A DNA stretch of 64,000 nt from Verrucomicrobiota bacterium. Its GTDB lineage: Bacteria > Verrucomicrobiota > Verrucomicrobiia > Methylacidiphilales > UBA1321. The position numbers were made by a program, and so were the translations under genes. Below are positions 9,972 through 19,132 of the stretch, in pieces (position 1 is the stretch's first letter; each line of letters opens with the position of its first letter). Below the pieces are notes generated by a model that had not been told where the DNA came from, searched no databases, and saw only the letters and a list, made by a program, of their open reading frames with translations. Location of the stretch: assembly GCA_013286145.1 (NCBI GenBank), contig JABDGH010000001.1, forward strand, positions 1 to 64,000, read 5' to 3'.

Positions 9972-10973
9972 TTATTTGGCGGCGGCGACCAATTTGTCGA
10001 TCAACCCGTCGACTGTGATTTGATCGGCCTCTGCGCGATAATTGGTGATCAATCGATGACGCAGAACGAGCTTGGCACTGGCTATAATATCTTCCTTCGC
10101 GACATTGAAGCGACCATCCATCACGGCGAGCGCCTTGCCCGCAAGGGCTAGGTACTGGGAAGCGCGGGGACCGGCGCCCCATTGGACATATTTCTGGATG
10201 AAATCGGGAGCCGAGCCTGAATTGGGGCGGGTCGATTGCACCAAATCAACGGCATATTCCGCGACCGAGGCCGGGATCGGGATTTGTCGCACACAGTGTT
10301 GAAGGGCCAGGAGATTCTCCCCGGTCAAAACTTTGTTCACCGGTTTAACCTCGTCACGCGTGGTCTCCTGTAAAATCTGGATTTCATCGGCCCGATTGGG
10401 GTAATCGACACGAAGATTGAACATAAATCGATCCATCTGCGCCTCGGGCAACGGATAAGTTCCTTCCTGCTCAATCGGATTTTGCGTGGCCAGAACGAAA
10501 AAGGGCGATGGGAGTTCATAGGTGCTCCCGGCAACGGTGACGCGCCGTTCCTGCATCGCTTCAAGCAATGCGGCCTGAGTCTTCGGCGGCGTACGATTGA
10601 TTTCATCCGCCAAAAGCAGGTTGGCAAAAATCGGGCCGGGCACAAAACGGAATTCCCTCTTGCCGTCACCGCTTTCTTCCAGGATTTCGGTGCCGGTGAT
10701 GTCGCTGGGCATGAGATCGGGCGTGAACTGGACGCGTTGAAAGGTAAGGTCGAGAATCTCCGCCAGGCTCCGAACGATAAGTGTTTTCGCGAGTCCCGGC
10801 ACGCCGATCATGAGCACATGGCCCTGGACGATCAGCGCGACAAAAAGATCCCGGACAACTTCATCCTGGCCGATAATGCGTTGCTTGAGTTCCCGGGCCA
10901 GCGTCGCATAGGTGCTGCTGACTTCGGTGAGAAGTTTAATTTGTTCCGGGGTGAGGTCGGGGTTTGTGCTCAT
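9972..10973 (-). CDS. MoxR family AAA ATPase
   Basis: The 333-residue protein is a full-length MoxR ATPase. Visible motifs are Walker A GVPGLAKT (about 58-65), the FTPDLMPSDITG segment typical of MoxR, Walker B LLLADEINR (about 119-127), sensor 1 in ATQNPIEQEGTYPLPEAQ, and a C-terminal helical lid. MoxR proteins act with VWA proteins as chaperones for maturation of envelope enzymes or complexes. Here it sits between the DUF3857/transglutaminase gene (40 bp upstream) and DUF58 (12 bp downstream). No Shine-Dalgarno sequence is visible before its ATG. Confidence 0.95.
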   Translation of the reverse strand: MSTNPDLTPEQIKLLTEVSSTYATLARELKQRIIGQDEVVRDLFVALIVQGHVLMIGVPGLAKTLIVRSLAEILDLTFQRVQFTPDLMPSDITGTEILEESGDGKREFRFVPGPIFANLLLADEINRTPPKTQAALLEAMQERRVTVAGSTYELPSPFFVLATQNPIEQEGTYPLPEAQMDRFMFNLRVDYPNRADEIQILQETTRDEVKPVNKVLTGENLLALQHCVRQIPIPASVAEYAVDLVQSTRPNSGSAPDFIQKYVQWGAGPRASQYLALAGKALAVMDGRFNVAKEDIIASAKLVLRHRLITNYRAEADQITVDGLIDKLVAAAK

Positions 10974-11013
10974 AGATTGATTCGACAGTTGAAGTGGATC
11001 GGTGATGGGGTTG

Positions 11014-13641
11014 CTAATGGGTCAAGTGATCCGTCCAGGCCCGTAGCATTCGATGCACGGAGGCGTAATCCGCCGAGGCAATCAAAGGATCGTTAACTTC
11101 GAGTTCAGCCGTCCTGCGCCAGGTATGGCCTTCGACATGTTCCCATGTCGCCTTGGCGCGAAGGCCTGCCGCTTCGCCCTGAAAAGGCACGGGGGCTTGG
11201 ACAGGTTCTCCCTGCTGGTAAATCAATTCAACCGTTTGGGTCAGGTGCAGCTTTTGTCCGTTGTTAAGGAGAAGGGGACGATTCCGTGCGGGTGGCGCAA
11301 AATAGGCTCCCTCATCAAAACCAGTACGCGGAAGCGGCACGGATGAAGTGGTCACTTGCGCGTCCATACGCAGAGGGATGGAAAGATCATCTGTCGGGGT
11401 AAGATTTAAGTGGGTAAAATCGGCGTTGTCCAACTGTCTTATTAATATCGTCTGCAAAGTAAAGTCGCGCTGACGCGGGGAAAGTCCCCGAACTGCACTT
11501 CGCACTCCATACTCGGCCAGGCCGGACCATGTGTCCTGCAACGTACCGTTCCAAGTGCCATCCGCCTGTTCCTGAAGACGCCAATGCTCCTCGATCTGGG
11601 TGATCCCCTTCCCTGCCACCGCTACTGGGAGGAACTGAGCCGAGGTGGGACTGAAAACGAGAGCCTGCCGACCAATATCGCCAGGGGAAAGCGTCGGAAA
11701 TGGCGCCGTCGAGTCGGTCGTATCGAGCCACAGATCATCCGGCTGTCCCGCCTGCGGCGCTTTGGGCACATAGGCAATCGCGTGATTGAATTGCCAGCTT
11801 GGAAAATCGACATCGGTTGTGGAACCACGATTGAGCACGCTGAAGCGTCCTTCAATCCCCATGTCGGCCAGAAGAGCGATGAGGAGATTCGCCTTGTCTT
11901 TGCAATCGCCATAGCGGTTCTGAAGAACAAGTGTCGGTGTGCGCGGACGAATACCGTTAATCCCAAATTCAATCGCCACGTAACGAAGCGCTGAGACAAA
12001 TTCGTAGGCCTTGCGAATCTTGTCGAGACGGCTGGTCGCTCCCGCCGCAAGCTCATCCGCCTTTGCCTTGACGGTTGCATCCTGAACATCCGAACCGCGG
12101 GAGAGTCGCCGATACCATGCCGCGAACGCATCCCACGAATCGAGCGAACTGATGTCGAGCGCCACCATGAAATCCCGTGCAGGCGGGTCGAAAGGCAATG
12201 GTTCGAAAGCAGGCATATCCTTTAAATTCCATGAGAGGGTTTGCACACCGTTCGCGAGATTTTCCACTGGCTTCTGGTCGCTATTGCGAAGTTTATAATG
12301 AACATGGTTATTGGCCGGAACCCGAAGCTGCAATTGGGTCAGAAGCACCGGGATATCCTGCTGCACGGGCAACTCCTCCGAGAAAGCAGGCAGGGTGGCA
12401 TCGAGAAGATGGCGGACGTGGTAGGCGATTTCGATCAGGCACCCGGCATGAGTATCGGGCATGAAAACCATGGTCAGCGCATTATCCATCCCGCTGGAAG
12501 GATCCGTGGCGACGGGCATTTTGGCCGGATTGAAAACCGTTGAAGATCCATCGGGTTGAATGATGCGGGCGGCTTCCAACTTGGTCATCACCGCTGGTGG
12601 ATCCTGCGGAAGCATGAAATTAGCCCACCGCGCGACTCCATCTTCCCTGGTAATATAAATCCGCTGCATGACAAAGTCCTCCGCCGAGCGATCTTCACCA
12701 ACGCTGTAGCCGAGGCGCTGCTCAAGAATGATGGAACTGAAGCCATCCGGATTGGGTGTGGCGCGAGCCGCTTCGATGAGTTTTTTTGTTTCAGGCGTCG
12801 CGGCTTGTTTCTCCCATTCGTCATTCGGCTTGTGGATTTTCACCTTGATATCAGAAGCGTTGATCAAGGGCATTAATTCACCGGATTGTGGTTTGTCCGC
12901 CGCCTGGGCCACGTGATCGACACCAAAGGGAGCTTCCAACATCTTGCCGGTTTCCGAATCACCGAGCCGCGCATGTTCTCCCACCGCGAGATTACTCTTC
13001 GCATAGCTTTGGTCGGTCAATTCTGCGGCGCGCGCGGCAATCTCCTTCCAGCCAGCCTGCGGTTTCTCCATCAAAGCCGCAGCCCATCCTTCAGGAAAAC
13101 GAGGAAGATCAATCTCTCCCTGCTCCCTGGTCGCAGCCAGGACATCGCGGTTCGATTTTAATAAAATCGGAATGAAGCCACCCGAATCACTCGTTCCCAC
13201 AAACACATATTGTCGGGCCGGAATGGAATCGAGAGCCGACTTAAGATCGGTTGCCGCCAATCGCGGCCCCGTCACTTGAAACGTTGGGACGCCTTCTGAA
13301 CTGCGCCCTGAAAATCCAAGCAGGATCAGCCAAAATTCATCCGTGGCGGCAAGGGTCTGCCGCCCTTTCAGGCTTTGCTGGATACGTTCAGCGGTAACTT
13401 TTTCGGTCGAGGATGGCGGCCCCAGAACTTCTATGCTCTCCGAGGCAAATCCCCGTTGCGTAAGTCCACTTCGGATATTTTGCGCTTCTTCGACTAATTC
13501 AGTGGCAACGGTAGAGCTTCCGGTCGTTCCAATAACAATGAGGGCATTTTGCGAGGCCAAAATGCTTGAGGCGAGAAAACACCAACAGCTTCCTGCAATA
13601 AGCACGACACGGTGGAAGCTATGCATACGTTTATACTTCAT
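11014..13641 (-). CDS. DUF3857/transglutaminase-like protein with degenerate caspase-like N-domain
   Basis: I place the start at ATG 13641 because the protein then begins with a signal peptide (about 1-29); the longer frame to 13758 overlaps the neighbouring gene. The 875-residue product has an N-terminal caspase-hemoglobinase-like fold (about 30-165), a DUF3857 domain (about 275-460), and a transglutaminase-like domain with Cys580 (GDCKDK), His620 (FNHAIAYV) and Asp640 (WLDTTD) in the expected order. The caspase-like domain looks inactive: where active members have GHG it has GFSGR (109-113), and where they have a Cys before Ser-Gly it has GTSDSGG (149-155). The gene heads the MoxR operon with a 40-bp gap. 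The protein is probably periplasmic. Confidence 0.85.
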   Translation of the reverse strand: MKYKRMHSFHRVVLIAGSCWCFLASSILASQNALIVIGTTGSSTVATELVEEAQNIRSGLTQRGFASESIEVLGPPSSTEKVTAERIQQSLKGRQTLAATDEFWLILLGFSGRSSEGVPTFQVTGPRLAATDLKSALDSIPARQYVFVGTSDSGGFIPILLKSNRDVLAATREQGEIDLPRFPEGWAAALMEKPQAGWKEIAARAAELTDQSYAKSNLAVGEHARLGDSETGKMLEAPFGVDHVAQAADKPQSGELMPLINASDIKVKIHKPNDEWEKQAATPETKKLIEAARATPNPDGFSSIILEQRLGYSVGEDRSAEDFVMQRIYITREDGVARWANFMLPQDPPAVMTKLEAARIIQPDGSSTVFNPAKMPVATDPSSGMDNALTMVFMPDTHAGCLIEIAYHVRHLLDATLPAFSEELPVQQDIPVLLTQLQLRVPANNHVHYKLRNSDQKPVENLANGVQTLSWNLKDMPAFEPLPFDPPARDFMVALDISSLDSWDAFAAWYRRLSRGSDVQDATVKAKADELAAGATSRLDKIRKAYEFVSALRYVAIEFGINGIRPRTPTLVLQNRYGDCKDKANLLIALLADMGIEGRFSVLNRGSTTDVDFPSWQFNHAIAYVPKAPQAGQPDDLWLDTTDSTAPFPTLSPGDIGRQALVFSPTSAQFLPVAVAGKGITQIEEHWRLQEQADGTWNGTLQDTWSGLAEYGVRSAVRGLSPRQRDFTLQTILIRQLDNADFTHLNLTPTDDLSIPLRMDAQVTTSSVPLPRTGFDEGAYFAPPARNRPLLLNNGQKLHLTQTVELIYQQGEPVQAPVPFQGEAAGLRAKATWEHVEGHTWRRTAELEVNDPLIASADYASVHRMLRAWTDHLTH

Positions 13642-13696
13642 TGGAAGAGTTGCCCAATGAACTTCGGAAGAAAAGCCTTTAAGCTCTTCTTCGGAA

Positions 13697-14368
13697 TTAC
13701 GATTCGATTCTGGCGAGCCGGCGACGCAGCACCATGATAACCAACAGGAATAGGCCACCGACCCATATCAGTCCAGATGGTTCTGGAACCGTCGTTGTTA
13801 CCGTCACCAAGATCGATGCTTGTCCATTAAAATCACTCGAAGCGAAAGTGGGCTGGGGACCTGACCAACCATTCCCTGGTATATTATAGCTAGTAAGCGC
13901 ATACGTACCCGGAGCCGCCGCACCGCTGACTGCAAAAGTGTAATTCGCCACAAACCAAGTCCCTGTGCTAGTCGGAGAATTAAAATCGGCAACCCCCGCT
14001 CCAAGATCGAGATTATTTCGCACCACTCCGCTCCGAAGGATGAGAGAATTGCCGGGACTCGCTGTAACCGAACTATCCGAAGCTGTCATGGAGCTAAATG
14101 GGCTGCTTGTTTCCGTGCGATTGGTGATGCTGAAATCCCCGGCGGCACCCGCAACCGTTGACCAATAGTAACTGATTCCCGTCACCTGTTCGCTGCCTGT
14201 AACATTCAAATTCAAGGTCAACGTGAATGTTCCACCTGGGTTTACCGACACCGCTGAGGTTGGCGAGGTGAGAAGCACCGCCGCGTGGCTGGTTATCGGA
14301 CACAAAAATACCAAAGCAAAAATAGCCAGTATCTTCATAAGCGAAGAGGTCTTAAAAGTATCATTCAT
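13697..14368 (-). CDS. PEP-CTERM sorting domain-containing exoprotein
   Basis: The chosen ATG at 14368 is preceded by AAGAGA at a plausible distance; two further Met codons (including MKILAIF, nine codons in) are possible. The protein has a signal peptide, a cohesin-like beta-sandwich body rich in Ser, Thr and Gly, and a C-terminal tripartite signal: VPEPSG, a membrane helix, and RRRLARIES. That signal directs exosortase-dependent sorting and release at the cell surface. The body (about 30-190) resembles the cohesin-type beta domains common in such proteins. No exosortase gene is in the window. Its 3' end is 55 bp before the start of the DUF3857 gene, but it is probably a separate transcript. 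Confidence 0.88.
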   Translation of the reverse strand: MNDTFKTSSLMKILAIFALVFLCPITSHAAVLLTSPTSAVSVNPGGTFTLTLNLNVTGSEQVTGISYYWSTVAGAAGDFSITNRTETSSPFSSMTASDSSVTASPGNSLILRSGVVRNNLDLGAGVADFNSPTSTGTWFVANYTFAVSGAAAPGTYALTSYNIPGNGWSGPQPTFASSDFNGQASILVTVTTTVPEPSGLIWVGGLFLLVIMVLRRRLARIES

Positions 14369-14657
14369 TTTCTTAATCTCTTGGCATAATCTGACACCCA
14401 CATTTACATGTCAAAATAGCACTATCAAAATACCTAGTATTGAAAAGAATTGCAATCTCGCTCTCATTTTTTATGAAAAAGCGCATTACATCCTCATCAT
14501 CAATACGTTAAAACTCCATTTAAAATCGAATAAAACAGAGTTTTTTTAGGAAGCGAAGCAGCTACACATAATGCTGATCCCTCCTGTAAAAAAATTTAAG
14601 AACCTGGGAGAACCTTCAATCCAGAAGATTAGGACTCCCACTAATTAGGTTGGCGTC

Positions 14658-15095
14658 CTAATTTACGATACCCTGATCTTGGTGCTGCTGACGTTTTTCC
14701 TTCATCGCCTGGTCGATCTGTTCAAAAACCGGGGCTAGCGAAGGATCCACCTGTAGCATGGCGTTCTGCATTTTCTTTTCGTGAGCAATCGATTTTTGGC
14801 GTAAGGCCTTACGGTCATCCTTGGAAGCATTTGTACCTTGACCCTTGAGAGCCTGGCGTTGTTTGACCAAGTCTTCCTGCTCGGCTTTAAGATCGGGATT
14901 ATTGGCCAGTACCTGTTTCCGCGCTTTCAATAATTTTATTTTGTCCTGCTGGCTGAGAGAGGAGAGCAATCGGTGTTGCTGTCCATTTCCCTGTTGATTA
15001 TCACCCGGTTGCTCTTGAGCGACGGCAATTCCAGTTTGAACGAGTCCAAGAAAAAGAGCTCCAATGACCGCACGAAATTTGAAATGAGTTTTCAT
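14658..15095 (-). CDS. Small secreted Gln-rich helical protein
   Basis: The 145-residue product has a clear signal peptide (hydrophobic core about 8-24, likely cleavage after AVA) followed by a Gln/Asn-rich stretch and then amphipathic helices with many Lys, Glu and Gln. The size and the helix-rich mature region with an MQNAMLQVDPSLAP segment recall Spy/CpxP-type periplasmic proteins, but I cannot see their LTxxQ motifs convincingly. The gene lies downstream of the S53 peptidase gene, 64 bp after its stop, and may be cotranscribed with it. Function unknown. Confidence 0.7.
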   Translation of the reverse strand: MKTHFKFRAVIGALFLGLVQTGIAVAQEQPGDNQQGNGQQHRLLSSLSQQDKIKLLKARKQVLANNPDLKAEQEDLVKQRQALKGQGTNASKDDRKALRQKSIAHEKKMQNAMLQVDPSLAPVFEQIDQAMKEKRQQHQDQGIVN

Positions 15096-15159
15096 AGCTT
15101 TGAGATTCCAGACGTACTTTTTGAAAATAGGTTACAGCTTAGCCGATATTTTGAACGTC

Positions 15160-18100
15160 CTAATTTTCACTCGCCTGCATACGGATGAATCGCCTGGAAG
15201 CCTGCGAAACGGGAGTATTGTCCCTTACGGTCATTTGGGTTGTGTTTCCGTTGACTTGTTGCGAGACCACCGTCGTGTAGGTGGGGCCTGAATTCCATTG
15301 ATCGGTTTGCAACGTCACGTCGCTGGTGACTTGCACCGTGCAAGTCAGGCTCGGATCGTTGTTGATTTGGGTGTAGGTGATGGCCAGGTATTCTTTACCG
15401 CCTGGTCCCGGTATAATGGATACCTGGGGTGAAGGGTTGGTACCCGACTGGAGCGGATTCGAGCCGAATGCGTATTCGAGAATGTTCGGCACACCGTTAT
15501 GATTGGGATCGGCCTGATCGCCTCCGATGCCGGAAACATACGCATTGGAACCAAATTCATTCAGTTTCCATGCCTGGTAAGGTGTCGGATTCGTGATGGT
15601 CACAGTCGCCACGTCTGCACCAACGGTATAAGCAGCCGCAGGTGTAAGCGTGAGTTGCACGGTTTCGCTTGCCGTCGATTGGTTATGAAAAAGCGGATTG
15701 ACCGCAACGATTGCGGAGCTTGTTCCGGGCGACAGGGTCAAGGTTCCGGCCAACGCGGTGTAATCGACATTGCTCACTGCTGTGCCCGCAACGGAATAGT
15801 TCACAGTCAAAGTCGTGAATGTGCTGCCTGTGCGCGAGACCGTGAACTGCCCGGGCGTCGGGCCGTAAACCGCCGCATTCGGCTGCGTGGCCGACACCGC
15901 CACGACAGGCAATGCCGTCACCCCCGCGCGGATGGTCTGGTTAAACGTATCCGCCACATAGATCGTGCCCGCGCTGTCAATCGCGACCGCCTGGGGACTG
16001 TAAAATTGCGCCGAGGCACCCGTTCCATTGGCGCTTCCCGTTACCCCGGCTTGTCCGGCCAGGGTGCTTACCACTCCCGCTGGCGAAATCCTCCGTAAAA
16101 GATTATTCGCAGCTGAAGTGGAGGTTGTGACAGGAGGAAGCTGGCTGTCGGCAACATAGATATTATTGGACGCATCCACCGCTACACCAACGGGCGTGTT
16201 AAAGAGCGCCGTGCCATTCGGGCCATCGAGATCGCCCGCAACGCCTCCCTGCCCGGCCAGGGTGGTTACCACGCCTGCTGAAGTGATCTTCCTAACCACG
16301 TCATTATAAAAGTCGGCCACATAGACGTTTCCCGAGCCATCGACTGCCACGGCATCCGGGGCATTAAATTCTGCCGCCGTACCGGTTGCATCGAGATACC
16401 CGGCGATACCCGATCCACCGGGAACCCTTGCCCCAGCGAGTGTGCTCACCGATCCGCCGGGCGTTATTTTCCGAATGACATTATTACCTGTGTCAGCGAC
16501 ATAAACATTTCCCGCACTATCCACAGCGATGCCCTCGGGAGAATTGAACCGCGCCGCTGTCCCGGTTGCATCAACATACCCAACGCCGGAGAACCCCGCT
16601 TTTCCCGCCAGCGTGCTGACGGCTCCCGCAGGCGTTATTTTCCGAATAAGGTCATTCCCCGTATCTGCCACGTAGAGATTGTTCGAGCTATCAGCGGCGA
16701 TCGCATTGGGGTTGTTAAACCGGGCATTATTACCACCGGTGCTGTTCGTGCTGCCGCTTGCTCCTGTCAGGCTCCCATAAGGTGTCGTGACAACCCCATC
16801 GGGCGTTACTTTACGAATCGCATTGTTGCTGTAATCAGCGATATAAAGATTACCTGAGCTATTGATTGCAATCCCGCTGGGATAGGCGAATTGAGCGGTG
16901 GTTCCGGTTGCGTTGACGTTACCGATGGTTCGTACTTTTCCGGCCAGGGTGGTGACAATCAGGGGCGTCTCCACGATCAGAACCGAGGGCGAAATGCTGG
17001 GCACCACGCCCGTTCCGGCATAAGTGACCACGCATTGAAACTGATCCCCGCTCATGGCAATCGTCGCATTCTGCACCGACAGGGAGGCTGTGTCTGAACC
17101 GCCATAGGTGCCATCGTTACTGAGGTTACTCCAAGTCGTACTACCAGTCGGCATCCGTTGCCATTGATAGCTGACCGGATTCCCGCTGGCGCTGACCGTA
17201 ATTGTGGCATTTTGTCCCGGAAGAATGCTCTGGACGGCAGGCTGCATCTGTACACCGACCAGGGTTGAAGATCCCACCAGCGTTTCCGCCAGGGTCTGCA
17301 CCAGTGGCACTCCGATACCCGTGGCCTCGTCGTATCCCGTCGTGGCATTGTAATTCCCACTGCTTCCGCTCGTGGCATTATTCCCGCTGGTGATATCTCG
17401 AAAATTTGTTGTGCCCATCAGGGGATAGATTTGAGGCCCCAGTAATCCGACGGACGAAAGACCGGCATTCGTGCGAGACTGATTGATCAGCGCGCAAAAC
17501 GCGGCGCAGGTCGGGCTGGACCAACTTGTGCCTCCGACCACTTCCGTCGATCCGTTGAGGTAGAGAATCGCCCCTGTGTTCGGGTCTGCCGCGCATGCTA
17601 TATCAGGCACGAGGCGCATCGTCCCACTCGGTACGCCAGTCCCGGTTTGCCAACTGGGACGGCTAAAATAAATGCTGGTGCCGCCGCCGCTACTCCCGGT
17701 GTTATTATTCCAGACGCTCTCGCTGGTTTCATTGTTATTTGAGTCGAGTGTCAGCGAGGTGCCTCCGACGCTCGTCACATTCGGATCGCTTGCCGGAGAT
17801 TCGGCCTGGAGCGGACCGCTCTCATCCGTGGACGTCCCTGCTCCCGGAGTTGAACCGCCATCGCCGGAGGAAGCAAATACCGTCACCCCCGCGCTGGACA
17901 GCTTCACAAAATATTGATCATCCGTCTGCACCTGGCTGCTTGTCGTGTAGGTTTCTCCAAGGCCAAAACTCAGCGACATCTGGTGGATTCCAAGTTCGGG
18001 ATGGGTCGTCGCGTCTGTGTAAATTTGTTGGTACGCCTGATCCAGGTTGGAGAAGTTAAGAGAAGTCGTGGCATAAACCCGCACCTTTGCTCCCGGAGCA

Positions 18101-18990
18101 ATGGAACTGCTCCATTCCACATCGAGCGTTTCCTCTCCGGAAGGTGATGGCAATGATCCCGAGACCACCTGGACGAACTGGATATTATGGATCGACTGGT
18201 TGACTCCGTTATTTTGCCAAAACGTGATCAAATCGTTCGTGGCGGGAAAGGTATCGATGACAATGGCGATCATCTGTCCCGATCCTGTGATATTCGTGGT
18301 GTAGAGTCCGCTGGCATTGTAAGCCTGCGCAATCTGGCTCGGAATATAGGATGTGTTCCCGCTCGATGCATTCGGCTGGGGTTGGGTTTGTTGTTTCAGC
18401 AGATGCTTATGCGCCTTGAGATGTGGTTGCAGTCCGTTAATGCCCACCAACAGCGGAGAGATTGTCCCAGGCACACTTGGCGCCGTTACCGCCGAAGTAT
18501 ATTCCTGGCCTTCCAAGGTCACCCGCGCAAAGTTTACTTGCAGTGCCTGTTGAACCTGACTGACCTTTCCGCTGGCAAAGATCGCCATGTGATGTTCGTC
18601 CGGGTGGGTGATTTTAAATCCCTGGCTCGTCAGCCAGTTGGTGATTGCCTGGTAATCGGCCTCCAGCGGATCGTATTTGGCCGCCATCTCTTGAGAAGAG
18701 ATATGTTCACCCTGGGCTACACGTTGTTGTAACTCGGAAAAATTCCGCATTTTCAAGGCCACTTCAAATTCCATGGTTGCGGCCGCTTCATCCGATTTCA
18801 ACGTATTGCGTGAAATGAACGCCCGGTGCGGATTTGCCGGGCCCACCACAGGCGGTGTCACCACATCCTTGATGCTATTGCGAAGAATACTTCTGGACGC
18901 GCTGGCCGCTTGCGCACCCATGAGCGAGGCGGCCACCAACAAAGCAACCATCCAGGAACAAACTCCTGGAAAGTATTTTTTCCGGAACAT
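15160..18990 (-). CDS. S53 (sedolisin/kumamolisin) family secreted peptidase with NHL repeats
   Basis: The 1276-residue protein has a signal peptide (1-29), a pro-kumamolisin activation domain (about 55-195), an S53 catalytic domain (about 210-575), an Ig-like domain (about 580-675), five to six NHL repeats (about 678-1022), a Calx-beta domain (about 1030-1135) and a C-terminal domain with a DPNHNGVPN motif. The catalytic residues are Glu286 and Asp290 (GEETLD), Asp377 (SSGDGG) and Ser489 (GGTSWS); the calcium-site motif is at FRDIT (about 530-534). These should make it an acid-active endopeptidase that is exported and self-processed. The NHL propeller and Calx-beta parts suggest binding to surface polymers. 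AAGGAA lies about 20 bp before the start, too far to be a normal ribosome site. Confidence 0.92.
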   Translation of the reverse strand: MFRKKYFPGVCSWMVALLVAASLMGAQAASASRSILRNSIKDVVTPPVVGPANPHRAFISRNTLKSDEAAATMEFEVALKMRNFSELQQRVAQGEHISSQEMAAKYDPLEADYQAITNWLTSQGFKITHPDEHHMAIFASGKVSQVQQALQVNFARVTLEGQEYTSAVTAPSVPGTISPLLVGINGLQPHLKAHKHLLKQQTQPQPNASSGNTSYIPSQIAQAYNASGLYTTNITGSGQMIAIVIDTFPATNDLITFWQNNGVNQSIHNIQFVQVVSGSLPSPSGEETLDVEWSSSIAPGAKVRVYATTSLNFSNLDQAYQQIYTDATTHPELGIHQMSLSFGLGETYTTSSQVQTDDQYFVKLSSAGVTVFASSGDGGSTPGAGTSTDESGPLQAESPASDPNVTSVGGTSLTLDSNNNETSESVWNNNTGSSGGGTSIYFSRPSWQTGTGVPSGTMRLVPDIACAADPNTGAILYLNGSTEVVGGTSWSSPTCAAFCALINQSRTNAGLSSVGLLGPQIYPLMGTTNFRDITSGNNATSGSSGNYNATTGYDEATGIGVPLVQTLAETLVGSSTLVGVQMQPAVQSILPGQNATITVSASGNPVSYQWQRMPTGSTTWSNLSNDGTYGGSDTASLSVQNATIAMSGDQFQCVVTYAGTGVVPSISPSVLIVETPLIVTTLAGKVRTIGNVNATGTTAQFAYPSGIAINSSGNLYIADYSNNAIRKVTPDGVVTTPYGSLTGASGSTNSTGGNNARFNNPNAIAADSSNNLYVADTGNDLIRKITPAGAVSTLAGKAGFSGVGYVDATGTAARFNSPEGIAVDSAGNVYVADTGNNVIRKITPGGSVSTLAGARVPGGSGIAGYLDATGTAAEFNAPDAVAVDGSGNVYVADFYNDVVRKITSAGVVTTLAGQGGVAGDLDGPNGTALFNTPVGVAVDASNNIYVADSQLPPVTTSTSAANNLLRRISPAGVVSTLAGQAGVTGSANGTGASAQFYSPQAVAIDSAGTIYVADTFNQTIRAGVTALPVVAVSATQPNAAVYGPTPGQFTVSRTGSTFTTLTVNYSVAGTAVSNVDYTALAGTLTLSPGTSSAIVAVNPLFHNQSTASETVQLTLTPAAAYTVGADVATVTITNPTPYQAWKLNEFGSNAYVSGIGGDQADPNHNGVPNILEYAFGSNPLQSGTNPSPQVSIIPGPGGKEYLAITYTQINNDPSLTCTVQVTSDVTLQTDQWNSGPTYTTVVSQQVNGNTTQMTVRDNTPVSQASRRFIRMQASEN

Positions 18991-19132
18991 TTTGGTTTGC
19001 GTAATGCGTTCCTTTCAAAGGTCCGTAAATTGATTTAGCCGCAATGGTTATTCTGCGTGATACAAGGTAGGATTGCAATTCGTCTTTGCAAATCACCGGC
19101 GACAAATGAGATGCATGCCCTAAGCTTCCATC

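Noticed and set aside
13642-13758. Extended N-terminus of the DUF3857 protein up to 13758
   Set aside because: It would overlap the PEP-CTERM gene by about 60 bp and place a Cys/Trp-rich stretch before an otherwise good signal peptide.
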